Below are positions 22,636 to 31,338 of a stretch of DNA of 42,210 nucleotides, one piece after another. The notes below the pieces were generated by a model, which worked only from the letters and a program-made list of their open reading frames with translations, did no database searches and was not told where the DNA came from. Origin of the DNA: an uncultured Clostridia bacterium (GTDB lineage: Bacteria; Bacillota; Clostridia; Christensenellales; Borkfalkiaceae); contig CALDOZ010000021.1 of assembly GCA_937912025.1 (NCBI GenBank), positions 1-42,210 on the forward strand. The letters run 5' to 3'. A program made the translations under genes and the position numbers. Every line of letters begins with the position of its first letter. Within the stretch, counting starts at the first letter, position 1.

Positions 22636-25059
22636 ATGCTTGATAAACATTTAATTGCAAAAACAAGACCTTTAGCAAACGCTAAAAACGTCGTTACGTT
22701 TAACGAATATAGAATTACCGTGCTTGACGGTAGACTTTTCCGTATTGAAAACGACGTAGAAAAGATTTTTGAAGATAAAGCAACTCAAAGCGTATGGTAT
22801 CGCGATATGCAAGCCGTGCCTTTTACATACACGGTAAAAAACGATTGCGTTGAAGTTACAACAGATTACGTTACGTTATTTGTAGATACAACCAATTTTA
22901 ATAATAGTTACGTTTTAATTAACGGCGCTAAGGTTGAAATTTCTAACAAGGGCAATCTTTTAGGAACTTATCGTACTCTTGACGGTTGCGACGCCGACGT
23001 TAAAGACCCACATATAAACACTAAAAAAATTAAAATAGAAACGGGCGTTTGTTCAAAGACGGGCGTTGCCGTTATTGACGATACCCAAAGTTTAATTCTT
23101 GATAGCGACGGTAAAATTTACGAGCGCAGACAAGAAAACAAAGATATTTACGTTTTTGCTTACGGTAATGATTATCGCTCGGCAGTTAAAGCGCTTTATA
23201 TGATAACTGGTACTACTCCTATTAATCCAAGATACGCGCTTGGTAACTGGTGGTCACGCTATCACGCGTATACTGATAAAGAATACCTTCATATTTTAGA
23301 CGATTACGAAAACGCAGGTATTCCCGTATCCGTTGCAACTATAGATATGGACTGGCACTGGTCAAACGACGTAGTAGATCAAAAAAAGATACCTGCAAAA
23401 TATCTTACTAATGAAGAATATATTGGTAAAAAAGCGAGTGGGGCGAAACGTTACGTTGGTTGGACAGGGTATAGTTGGAACACCGAACTTTTCCCTGATT
23501 ACAAAGCGTTTTTAAAAGAAATTAAACGCCGTAATATAAAAATAACGCTTAATCTTCACCCAGCAAGCGGTATTAGATATTTTGAAGATATGTACGAAGA
23601 TTTTGCAAAAGTTATGGGGGTTGATCCGTCAACTAAAAAATGTGTTCATTTTGATATTACAGACGATAATTTTATTAACAACTACTTCAAAATTTTGCAT
23701 AAACCTTATGAAAACGACGGCGTTGATTTTTGGTGGATTGACTGGCAACAAGGTACTGAAACAAAAACTAAAGGCTTAGATCCGTTATGGGCGCTTAACC
23801 ACTACCATACTTACGATAACGGGTTAAATCACCAATACCCACTCGTAATGTCAAGATATTGCAAGGCAGGCTCGCACCGTTATCCGTTTGGTTTTAGTGG
23901 CGATACGCACGCAACGTGGAAGAGTTTAGATTATTTACCTAAATTTACTAACCGCTCAACAAACGTTGGTTATACTTGGTGGTCGCACGATATTGGCGGA
24001 CATTTTGCGGGATATCAAGATTTTGAACTTATGGTTCGTTACGTTCAATACGGCGTGTTTAACCCAATACTTCGTTTGCATTGTACTGATTGTGACGTTA
24101 TTACTAAACAGCCAATGTGTTATATGAACGGCGCTAAAAATATAATAGAAGATTATCTTAAATTCCGTCATAAGTTCGTACCGTATATATATACGGCAAA
24201 CTATCTAAATTATAAAGAAGGAAAACCTTTAACCGAGCCTATATATTACGCTGAGCCTAACGTTAAAAACGCTTATAAATACGAAAATACTTACTTCTTC
24301 GGTTCGGAACTTTTCGTTGCTCCAATAACTTCTCACTCAGTTGACGGTGTTGCAAGCGTTGAAGCGTATATACCTAAGGGTAGATGGACTGATATGTTCA
24401 CAGGTCAAGTTTATAACGGTGGAAAAGTTGTTAAACTTCACCGATATTTAGATAGTATACCAGTTCTTATCAAAGAGGGTGGTATAGTTCCTATAGCGGA
24501 TGAAATTAAAGGCAATTATCCAGATAACCCTGAAAAACTTAAAGTATATATTGTAAATGGTAACGGTAATTACGTTATGTATGAAGACGTTGATAACGGC
24601 GCTAAATTATTTACCGAATTTACCACCACTCATAGTGACGGCGTTCAAACTGTTACCTTTAAATCAACGGGTGACGATGGTGTTGCTCCTAACAATAGAA
24701 CGATTACTTTTGACTTTAAAAACATTACTACCGCAACTGCTAAACTTTATATAAACGGCGAACTTTCTCCAGTAAAATTTGATGATAATCATAACTTTAC
24801 CGTTACGGTTGACGGGGTGGAAAAAGACGTTACTTATAAAGTAGTAGTTGAGTTTAAAGAAAAAACTAAAGCGCAACTTGCTATTGAAAGAGCCAACTAC
24901 GTTCTCATTCGCGCAGAAGATATAACGGTATTAAGAAGTAAATTATACGATGCTATTAAAGTTAGCAAATCTGTATCTAAAATGAAAGATATCGTTAAAA
25001 ACGCTCAATGCAAACAAATTACGAAAGACCTTGTTTTAGAAGCAATAAATTATCTTTAA
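22636..25059 (+). CDS. Glycoside hydrolase family 31 (alpha-glucosidase/alpha-xylosidase type)
   Basis: 807-aa cytoplasmic enzyme; no signal peptide. Order of domains: N-terminal beta-sandwich (about 1-190), (beta/alpha)8 catalytic barrel (about 195-560), then C-terminal beta domains and a helical tail (about 735-807). Catalytic region: NWWSRYHAYTD (204-214), IDMDWHW (236-242), the nucleophile Asp 369 in FWWIDWQQG, the acid/base Asp 423 in GFSGDTHATW, and WWSHDIGGH (448-456). Retaining exo-acting alpha-glycosidases of this family release sugars from the non-reducing end of oligosaccharides. The specificity (glucose, xylose or other) is not readable. Next to an AraC regulator and uronate catabolism genes, which suggests plant or host glycan use. 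Confidence 0.94.
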   Translation: MLDKHLIAKTRPLANAKNVVTFNEYRITVLDGRLFRIENDVEKIFEDKATQSVWYRDMQAVPFTYTVKNDCVEVTTDYVTLFVDTTNFNNSYVLINGAKVEISNKGNLLGTYRTLDGCDADVKDPHINTKKIKIETGVCSKTGVAVIDDTQSLILDSDGKIYERRQENKDIYVFAYGNDYRSAVKALYMITGTTPINPRYALGNWWSRYHAYTDKEYLHILDDYENAGIPVSVATIDMDWHWSNDVVDQKKIPAKYLTNEEYIGKKASGAKRYVGWTGYSWNTELFPDYKAFLKEIKRRNIKITLNLHPASGIRYFEDMYEDFAKVMGVDPSTKKCVHFDITDDNFINNYFKILHKPYENDGVDFWWIDWQQGTETKTKGLDPLWALNHYHTYDNGLNHQYPLVMSRYCKAGSHRYPFGFSGDTHATWKSLDYLPKFTNRSTNVGYTWWSHDIGGHFAGYQDFELMVRYVQYGVFNPILRLHCTDCDVITKQPMCYMNGAKNIIEDYLKFRHKFVPYIYTANYLNYKEGKPLTEPIYYAEPNVKNAYKYENTYFFGSELFVAPITSHSVDGVASVEAYIPKGRWTDMFTGQVYNGGKVVKLHRYLDSIPVLIKEGGIVPIADEIKGNYPDNPEKLKVYIVNGNGNYVMYEDVDNGAKLFTEFTTTHSDGVQTVTFKSTGDDGVAPNNRTITFDFKNITTATAKLYINGELSPVKFDDNHNFTVTVDGVEKDVTYKVVVEFKEKTKAQLAIERANYVLIRAEDITVLRSKLYDAIKVSKSVSKMKDIVKNAQCKQITKDLVLEAINYL

Positions 25060-25065
25060 AAATAT

Positions 25066-25093
25066 AAAAACCGCTCAATAGGGCGGTTTTTTT
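25066..25093. terminator. Terminator between GH31 and AraC genes
   Basis: CCGCTC (25071-25076), loop AATA, GGGCGG (25081-25086; one T-G wobble), flanked by A and T runs on both sides, so it can serve both convergent genes. Confidence 0.88.
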
Positions 25094-25119
25094 AATATGT
25101 TAAACTATTTTAGTATAAA

Positions 25120-25884
25120 TTAAGTACGTTTTTTATGGCTTTTAACGTAATTAAGCGGAGTAGTTTTCATTACTTTTTTAAAGTGGTTAAAATATTGTTG
25201 TGGAGAATTAAATCCAACCTTATAATAAACGTCTGAAATTTTATGACTGTCAAGAAGGTCAAGGCTTTTATAAATTCTAACGCTATTAACGTAGTTAGAA
25301 ATACCCATTTTCAATTTTTCATTAAACAAATTGCTAAAATAATATTTAGAATAGCCAAATTGTTTTGCTAAAAGTTCAAGAGTAATATCTTCAAAATAAT
25401 GCGCGTCAATAAAAGAGATAATATCAGTAATTAAATTTCCGCCTTTATTTTTGCTTGCGTACGTTTCAACGTTATCGGCAATGCGTCCAAGAATGTAATT
25501 AGTAATGCCGTTAATAGTAATTTCGCCGTTATTACCGCTAAGCATTTGCATATGTTTATAAATATCATCAACAATGTCTTTGTCCTTCAAAACTCGTGTT
25601 GACGGGCTTTTATTAGTCATATATGATAAAAACAACTTGCTGTATTCAAGCGGGAGTCCAACGCATAAGTCATTGCTACCGCATACGTCGTAAGAGTGCA
25701 CGTCGTAAGGGAAAACTATTAGCAATTGGTCTTTTTCAAGGTAAAATTCTTCGCCGTTAATAATAACTCTTCTTGACTTGTCGCTACAATGAAGTAGTTC
25801 AATCGACCTATGGAAATGCGCTGAGCAAGCGTGGTCGCGTAGCGAATAGTATGATAAAAAATCTCTATTTGATTCGTAAAACAT
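25120..25884 (-). CDS. AraC-family transcriptional regulator
   Basis: 254 aa. N-terminal cupin-like sensor of the sugar-responsive type (HFHRSIELLHC, then IINGEEFYLEKDQLLIVFPYDVHSY), C-terminal double helix-turn-helix (TLELLAKQFGYSKYYFSNLFNEK and ISDVYYKVGFNSPQQYFNHFKK, ending TTPLNYVKSHK). Divergent from uxaC and convergent with the GH31 gene, so either may be its target. Its -10 box lies only seven bases before the ATG and no ribosome binding site is present, so the mRNA is predicted to be leaderless. Confidence 0.9.
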   Translation of the reverse strand: MFYESNRDFLSYYSLRDHACSAHFHRSIELLHCSDKSRRVIINGEEFYLEKDQLLIVFPYDVHSYDVCGSNDLCVGLPLEYSKLFLSYMTNKSPSTRVLKDKDIVDDIYKHMQMLSGNNGEITINGITNYILGRIADNVETYASKNKGGNLITDIISFIDAHYFEDITLELLAKQFGYSKYYFSNLFNEKLKMGISNYVNSVRIYKSLDLLDSHKISDVYYKVGFNSPQQYFNHFKKVMKTTPLNYVKSHKKRT

Positions 25885-25890
25885 ATAAAT

Positions 25891-25919
25891 AGTTTAGCAT
25901 TATTTTAAGGCGTATGCAA
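25891..25919 (-). promoter_or_regulatory. Promoter of the AraC gene (predicted leaderless transcript)
   Basis: Minus-strand TTGCAT (25919-25914), 17 bases, TAAACT (25896-25891). Seven bases downstream of the -10 is the A of the start ATG at 25884. Confidence 0.7.
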
Positions 25920-25967
25920 GTAAAATTAAAGTAAGAAAACTTAAAAAATTCAAAATCGTTTTTTATG

Positions 25968-25996
25968 TTGACTATAAATGTTTAGTGTGTTAAAAT
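25968..25996 (+). promoter_or_regulatory. Promoter of the uxaC operon
   Basis: TTGACT (25968-25973), 17 bases, TAAAAT (25991-25996). It points away from the AraC promoter 49 bases to its left, so a shared regulator could act on both. Confidence 0.7.
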
Positions 25997-26027
25997 TAAT
26001 ATATAATTTTAATGAGGAATAAAAACT

Positions 26028-27422
26028 ATGATTTATTTAACTGAAGATTTTTTACTTAAAACTAAAACTGCTCGCAAACTTTATCACACTTACGCCGAAA
26101 AAATGCCAATCTTTGACTACCATTGTCACTTACCAGAAAAGCAAATTTTAGAAAATAAACAGTTTAGTGATATTTTTGAAGTTTGGCTTGGTGGCGACCA
26201 TTACAAATGGCGTTTAATGCGTAATTACGGCATTAGCGAAGAGTATATAACGGGTAGTAAGTCTAATAAAGAAAAATTTATTGCTTACTGTAAAACTCTT
26301 GGCACGGCATTTGGTAACCCATTATATCATTGGTCGCAACTTGAACTTAAAGAATACTTTAATTGCGAACTTGAAATTAACGAGCAAAACGCTGAAGCCA
26401 TTTGGGATTGGTGTAACGAATATATTGCTCTTAATAACATAACGCCAAGGTCACTCATTGAAAAATCTAACGTTAAAGTTATTTTTACCACTAACGAAAT
26501 TTTCGACGACCTTGAAACTTTTAAAAAGATTGCTCAAAAAGACTACAACTTCAAAGTAATACCAGCTTTCCGCGCCGATAAAATTATGAATATAGATGCT
26601 AAAGCGTATAAAACGTATATTGGTAACTTAGAAGCGCTTGAAGGTAAAATTAGTAGTATTCAAGATTTAGAAGTCGCTATTGAAAATCGCCTTAAAAAGT
26701 TTATTGAAGTGGGAACTACCGCAAGCGATATTGCATTAGAACGCGCTCTTGCAATAACCACTCAAGCGCAAGCGGACGAAGTGTTCAAAAAAGCCATAAG
26801 CGGTGAAGAAATAGACTTAGCGCAAACGGAAATTTTTAAAGGCTATATGACTTATTTCTTAATGAAGTTATACGCTAAATATAATATTGCAACTGAAATT
26901 CATTTAGGCGCAATGCGTAACAATAATACTGTAATGCTTAATAAACTTGGGCTTGACACCGGTTACGATAGTATTAGTGATAATAATAGTATTACTTTAC
27001 TCTCTCGTCTTTTTGATAGACTTAATAATGAAAATTCACTCCCTAAATGTATAGTGTTTAACCTTAACCCTAAAATGAACGCCGAAATTATGACGCTTAT
27101 TGGTTGCTTCCAAGACGGTAGCGCAAGGGGTAAAATTCAATACGGGCCTGCTTGGTGGTTCTTAGATAATAAAGTGGGAATGGAAAAACACCTTGAAGAC
27201 CTTACGGCAACGGGGCATATTGGTGCTTTCGTTGGTATGCTTACTGACAGTCGCTCTTTCTTGTCGTATCCACGCCACCACTATTTTAGAAGAATACTTT
27301 GCAATTATCTTGGCTCGCTTGTTGAAAACGGAGAAATTACTTCGGATATCGAACTTATTGGTAAAGTTGTTGAAGACGTGTCGTTTAATAACTCTATAAA
27401 CTATTTAAACATTAAACTATAA
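26028..27422 (+). CDS. uxaC: Glucuronate isomerase (uronate isomerase)
   Basis: Converts D-glucuronate to fructuronate and D-galacturonate to tagaturonate at the start of uronate catabolism. 464 aa, the usual family length. Seen: FDYHCHLPEKQI (the metal-binding HxH motif), FSDIFEVWLGGDHYKWRLMR, EIHLGAMRNNNT (with residues of the amidohydrolase barrel), QYGPAWWFLD and TDSRSFLSYPRHHYFRR. Weakly GAGG-like ribosome site before the start. Its stop overlaps the serine dehydratase start by one base (TAATG). No uxaA, uxaB or kdg genes are in the window. Confidence 0.95.
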   Translation: MIYLTEDFLLKTKTARKLYHTYAEKMPIFDYHCHLPEKQILENKQFSDIFEVWLGGDHYKWRLMRNYGISEEYITGSKSNKEKFIAYCKTLGTAFGNPLYHWSQLELKEYFNCELEINEQNAEAIWDWCNEYIALNNITPRSLIEKSNVKVIFTTNEIFDDLETFKKIAQKDYNFKVIPAFRADKIMNIDAKAYKTYIGNLEALEGKISSIQDLEVAIENRLKKFIEVGTTASDIALERALAITTQAQADEVFKKAISGEEIDLAQTEIFKGYMTYFLMKLYAKYNIATEIHLGAMRNNNTVMLNKLGLDTGYDSISDNNSITLLSRLFDRLNNENSLPKCIVFNLNPKMNAEIMTLIGCFQDGSARGKIQYGPAWWFLDNKVGMEKHLEDLTATGHIGAFVGMLTDSRSFLSYPRHHYFRRILCNYLGSLVENGEITSDIELIGKVVEDVSFNNSINYLNIKL

Positions 27423-28609
27423 TGCAATCGTTAAAAGAGTTATACAAAATAGGTCGCGGACCGTCAAGTTCTCATACAATTGGTCCTGAAAAAATTGCAA
27501 CCTACATAAAAAATAAGTACGGCGACAAAAGTTATAAAGTAGAACTGTTTGGCTCGCTTGCTTTAACGGGCGAAGGTCACGGAACGGATAGAGTTTTAAA
27601 AGAAGTTTTAGGCGAAAATACTAAAATTATCTATAATAAAACGGAAGTTAATCTTCCGCACCCTAACACTCTTGACGTGTACGTTTACGATGGCGACAAA
27701 CTTTTAAACGTCGTTCGTGGAATAAGCGTTGGTGGCGGTACTATTAAAATTGAAGGGGAAAATTACGTTCCGCCTAAAACAGTTTATAAACATAGTACTT
27801 TTAAAGAGATTAGCGAATACGTTACTAAAAAGGGTATTAGTTTAAGCGATTACGTTTTTGAAACTGAGCCTGACGTTTACGACTATTTGAAAAATATTTT
27901 TGAAGTAATGTGTAAATGCGTTGAAGACGGTCTTAACGCCGAAGGTACTCTGCACGGTGGACTTAAACTTTCAAGAAAGGCAAAAAGTTTAAACTCTTTT
28001 AATTCTTTAAACGAAACGTCGTCAATGCTTGAAAATAGGCGAATATCTTCGTATAGTTTAGCAGTTGCCGAACAAAACGCCGATAATAAAAGGGTAGTAA
28101 CCGCTCCAACGTGTGGCGCGTCGGGTGTGTTGCCGGGAGTTTTATACTATTTATATAAAGATTGTAACGCTCCGCTTGATAAAATTATTAGAGCGCTTGC
28201 AACGGCAGGTATTATAGGTAACCTTGTTAAAACTAACGCGTCTATAAGTGGCGCTGAGTGTGGTTGCCAAGCGGAAATTGGTACGGCGTGTTCAATGACG
28301 GCGGCGGCAATGGCTGAAGTTTACAATTTAAACGTAGACCAAATAGAATGCTCGGCTGAAATTGCGCTTGAACATAATCTTGGTTTAACTTGCGACCCTG
28401 TAAACGGTCTTGTACAAATACCTTGCATTGAGCGTAATGCGATGGCGGCGATTAAAGCGGTAAGCGCGTTTAACCTTGCTAAATACTTAACCGAGCATAG
28501 AAAAATATCTTTTGACGATATTGTTAAGGTTATGTACGAAACGGGCAAAGACTTAAAGCATAATTACCGCGAAACGTCAACTGGCGGTCTTGCTAAATAT
28601 TATAAATAA
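27422..28609 (+). CDS. L-serine dehydratase, single-chain iron-sulfur type
   Basis: Deaminates L-serine to pyruvate and ammonia with an oxygen-sensitive [4Fe-4S] cluster. 395 aa; the beta-domain is N-terminal (GRGPSSSHTIGP, about residues 11-22) and the alpha-domain is C-terminal (PTCGASGVLPGVLYYL, NASISGAECGCQAEIG, and LGLTCDPVNGLVQIPC, which bear the candidate cluster cysteines). It is shorter than the 454-aa E. coli SdaA, consistent with the single-chain form with a short first domain. Translationally coupled to uxaC, so uronate breakdown and serine/pyruvate production are probably expressed together. Confidence 0.92.
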   Translation: MQSLKELYKIGRGPSSSHTIGPEKIATYIKNKYGDKSYKVELFGSLALTGEGHGTDRVLKEVLGENTKIIYNKTEVNLPHPNTLDVYVYDGDKLLNVVRGISVGGGTIKIEGENYVPPKTVYKHSTFKEISEYVTKKGISLSDYVFETEPDVYDYLKNIFEVMCKCVEDGLNAEGTLHGGLKLSRKAKSLNSFNSLNETSSMLENRRISSYSLAVAEQNADNKRVVTAPTCGASGVLPGVLYYLYKDCNAPLDKIIRALATAGIIGNLVKTNASISGAECGCQAEIGTACSMTAAAMAEVYNLNVDQIECSAEIALEHNLGLTCDPVNGLVQIPCIERNAMAAIKAVSAFNLAKYLTEHRKISFDDIVKVMYETGKDLKHNYRETSTGGLAKYYK

Positions 28610-28658
28610 GAAAAGTCGAAAATTAAATATTAAAAATAATTATTTTTTTAGGAGTTTT

Positions 28659-30542
28659 ATGTGTAAAAGACTATTAACGTTATTAACAATGATAATTACT
28701 ATATGCATGTTAGCATTTACGCTTACTGCATGTGATAGTGGTGACAATACGTCGTTGGGTGGCGATAATCAAGCAAAAAACGAAATTAAATTCAAAACAT
28801 TAACGGTAGATGGAACGTCGGTAAGTGGAGAAGTAAGCGAAGAAACGGAAACTTTTTCATTTGTGGACGAAATAGAGTGTTTAGGTAATGCTAAATTTAT
28901 AGTAGCGCTTGACGAGTATGGTAGCCAACAAGTTTTAACTAAAATTTTGCGTTTAGAAAAAGGCGAAAATAAAGCATACGTTTTCGAAATGCTTGGCGAA
29001 GAAGTAAAAACCGTTTATGAAGTAGTTATTAATAGATTAGAACAGTACGAAATAACCTTTAATTCAAATGGTGGTACGGCGGTTGAAAAGCAAGTTGTAA
29101 ATGGTAAATATTTAACCGATATACCTACTTCTAGTAAAGACGGTTATAGTTTTGACGGTTGGGACTATGATTTTACTACTCCCATTACAAGTGATATAAC
29201 TGTAAATGCAAAATGGCAAGCAATATTTACTGTTAAAGATAATGAAATACAAAAATTAACTGAGCATGGTAAAACTTTATCACAAATAACTATACCAGCG
29301 AGTATTGATGGAGTTGCTATTACAAGTATAGGTGAAGATGCATTCAGAGATTGCACTTCGCTTGTAAGTGTAACAATTGGAAACAGTGTAACAAGTATAG
29401 GTGGGTGGGCATTCTATAATTGCAATTCACTTGCAAGAATAGAAATACCAAACAGTGTAACAAGTATAGGTGTTAGTACGTTTAACGGTTGTAAATCACT
29501 TACAAGTATAGCAATACCAAATAGTGTAACAAGTATAGGTTCTTCTGCGTTCGCGTCTTGCAGTTCATTAACAAGCATAGAAGTTGATGCAAATAATACG
29601 GTATATGGTTCATTAGATGGTAATTTATACAATAAAAACAAAACAAAGTTATTACAATATGCAATAGCTAAAACAGCAACTTCGTTTACTATACCAAACT
29701 GTGTAACAAGTATAGAAAGATCTGCGTTCTCTAATTGCATTTCACTTACAAATATAACAATACCAAATAGTGTAACAAGTATAGGTAATTTGGCATTCTA
29801 TTATTGCACTTCACTTACAAATATAATAATACCAAATAGTGTTAAAAATATGGGTTATTCTGTGTTCGGTAATTGCACTTCGCTTAAAATGGTAACAATT
29901 GAAAATGGTGTAAAAACCATATCTAGTCAGATGTTTTGTGATTGTACTTCGCTTGCAAGTATAGAAATACCAAATAGTGTAACAAGTATAGGTGATGATG
30001 CATTCTATAATTGTACTTTTCTTACAAGTATAACAATACCAAATAGTGTAACAACTATAAATTATTCTCCATTCCGCGATTGTACTTCACTTGTAATTTA
30101 TTGTAAAGCAACAACTAAACCTAGCGATTGGATAAGTTATTGGAATTATAGTTGCCCAGTAATATGGGACTGTAATAATAATGACGTTGCAACAAACGGT
30201 TATACGTACACAGTTATAGACGGTATAAGATATAGTCTAAAAGACGGTGAAGCCACCGTTGATAGACAAATAAGTGATATAACAAACGTGAATATTCCGT
30301 CAACAGTAATTTATAAGGGTGTTACTTATGACGTAACAAGAATAAATAGCTATGCTTTCTATTATTTTAAAGATTCTATTAAGTCAATATCATTTACTGA
30401 TACGTCTACTTGGTATTTAACCTTTGACGATGCAGAATGGCAAGACAAAGTTAATGGTAGTGAAATAAACGTAACGAATTCAACGCAAAATGTTACGGAA
30501 ATAGTTCTTAATTTTCCGGATCATTATATATATAAAAAATAA
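28659..30542 (+). CDS. BspA-type leucine-rich-repeat surface lipoprotein
   Basis: 627 aa from ATG 28659, which has TTTAGGAG just upstream; a longer reading that starts inside the dehydratase gene is rejected. Seen: lipobox LTAC with Cys 25; one InlB-B/Flg_new repeat (ITFNSNGGTAVEKQ through DITVNAKW, about residues 130-190); then about nine to ten LRR_5 (BspA-like) repeats of 23 residues with the pattern IPNSVTSIGxxAFxxCxSLxx; one repeat copy is interrupted by an insert with NNTVYGSLDGNLYN. A C-terminal segment of separate composition follows. Such proteins sit on the cell surface and bind other cells or host matrix in studied cases. No LPXTG signal, so anchoring is by the lipid. Confidence 0.9.
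   Translation: MCKRLLTLLTMIITICMLAFTLTACDSGDNTSLGGDNQAKNEIKFKTLTVDGTSVSGEVSEETETFSFVDEIECLGNAKFIVALDEYGSQQVLTKILRLEKGENKAYVFEMLGEEVKTVYEVVINRLEQYEITFNSNGGTAVEKQVVNGKYLTDIPTSSKDGYSFDGWDYDFTTPITSDITVNAKWQAIFTVKDNEIQKLTEHGKTLSQITIPASIDGVAITSIGEDAFRDCTSLVSVTIGNSVTSIGGWAFYNCNSLARIEIPNSVTSIGVSTFNGCKSLTSIAIPNSVTSIGSSAFASCSSLTSIEVDANNTVYGSLDGNLYNKNKTKLLQYAIAKTATSFTIPNCVTSIERSAFSNCISLTNITIPNSVTSIGNLAFYYCTSLTNIIIPNSVKNMGYSVFGNCTSLKMVTIENGVKTISSQMFCDCTSLASIEIPNSVTSIGDDAFYNCTFLTSITIPNSVTTINYSPFRDCTSLVIYCKATTKPSDWISYWNYSCPVIWDCNNNDVATNGYTYTVIDGIRYSLKDGEATVDRQISDITNVNIPSTVIYKGVTYDVTRINSYAFYYFKDSIKSISFTDTSTWYLTFDDAEWQDKVNGSEINVTNSTQNVTEIVLNFPDHYIYKK
29280..30110 (+). repeat. Tandem LRR-coding DNA repeat array
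   Basis: About nine to ten imperfect units of roughly 69 bases, each with a version of CCAAATAGTGTAACAAGT, encode the leucine-rich repeats. Arrays of this kind vary in copy number by recombination or slippage. Confidence 0.85.
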
Positions 30543-30564
30543 CAATGTTTAATAATCTCTAAAC

Positions 30565-30595
30565 TAAAAAAGGTGGTTTAAACCACCTTTTTTAT
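30565..30595. terminator. Bidirectional terminator
   Basis: Symmetric AAAAAAGGTGGTTT / AAACCACCTTTTTT centred near 30580; serves both the LRR gene and the minus-strand repair operon. Confidence 0.93.
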
Positions 30596-31338
30596 ATTCC
30601 GTTTAGTTCATCTTTTTCGGGTAAATTTTTGTAATATCTAGTAGGCATAAAATTGCGCATTGTTTTTAAATTTTTACGGCTTTTTATATTTACCGTATCG
30701 TAATATTTTTTCCATAAAATAGAAAAATCGTCTTTAATATTTTTAAATATTTCGTCGCCGTTATCACTTTGAAAAACAAGTTTTTTACCGTCATTATAAC
30801 AAGCAAAAATATTGCGTTTTTCATCGTGAATAACAAACGCCATACTTTTAAATCGACGTATAAAATGAGGTAAAATCAAGTCAACAATATTATTATCAGG
30901 GCAAATTTTAGCGTAATATATTCCGTAATCAGATAATGAAAATCTAACAAAACCTAAAAATCTATGCGCTTCAAGTCGTACCTTTTCAAACAGTTTATAT
31001 AAATTATAAACGTTTGCGTTTGCAAAATTTTCAGTTACGTCTTTATTGTGTTTTAAAATTTCTTTAACGTATAAATATATCAATATTTCTTTGTTTTCAG
31101 TATTTGACCTAAAAGCGTAATCTACCGCTTTTTTGCTTTGAAAATTTAAAATTTTGTCAAGTTTGTTTTTTACGCGCATTGCCTTTTCTTTATTAGTAAT
31201 AATTTGCCTTACCGTTGATAAAAACGACGGCGTAAGCGCCGTTTGGGTTATAACGTCAGGGCTTTCTTTATAAACGTAACTATCAAAAATTGCTGTGAAA
31301 AGTCCGTCAAAACTTCCGTCATATAAGTATATTATCAT
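30592..31338 (-). CDS. Putative DNA metabolism protein, partner of the radical SAM repair protein (TIGR03915-like)
   Basis: 248 aa, cytoplasmic. It fits the family annotated as probable DNA metabolism protein that always neighbours the radical SAM gene next to it: N-terminal YLYDGSFDGLFTAIFDSY, central FVRFSLSDYGIYYAKI and the closing MRNFMPTRYYKNLPEKDEL. In some genomes this protein is fused to a uracil-DNA glycosylase-family domain; here it is the short form without it. Biochemical function is unknown. Its start overlaps the radical SAM gene by 4 bases. Confidence 0.85.
   Translation of the reverse strand: MIIYLYDGSFDGLFTAIFDSYVYKESPDVITQTALTPSFLSTVRQIITNKEKAMRVKNKLDKILNFQSKKAVDYAFRSNTENKEILIYLYVKEILKHNKDVTENFANANVYNLYKLFEKVRLEAHRFLGFVRFSLSDYGIYYAKICPDNNIVDLILPHFIRRFKSMAFVIHDEKRNIFACYNDGKKLVFQSDNGDEIFKNIKDDFSILWKKYYDTVNIKSRKNLKTMRNFMPTRYYKNLPEKDELNGI

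Noticed and set aside
28590..28658. 23-codon N-terminal extension of the LRR lipoprotein
   Set aside because: It overlaps the dehydratase gene and moves the signal peptide away from the N terminus; the ATG at 28659 follows TTTAGGAG.
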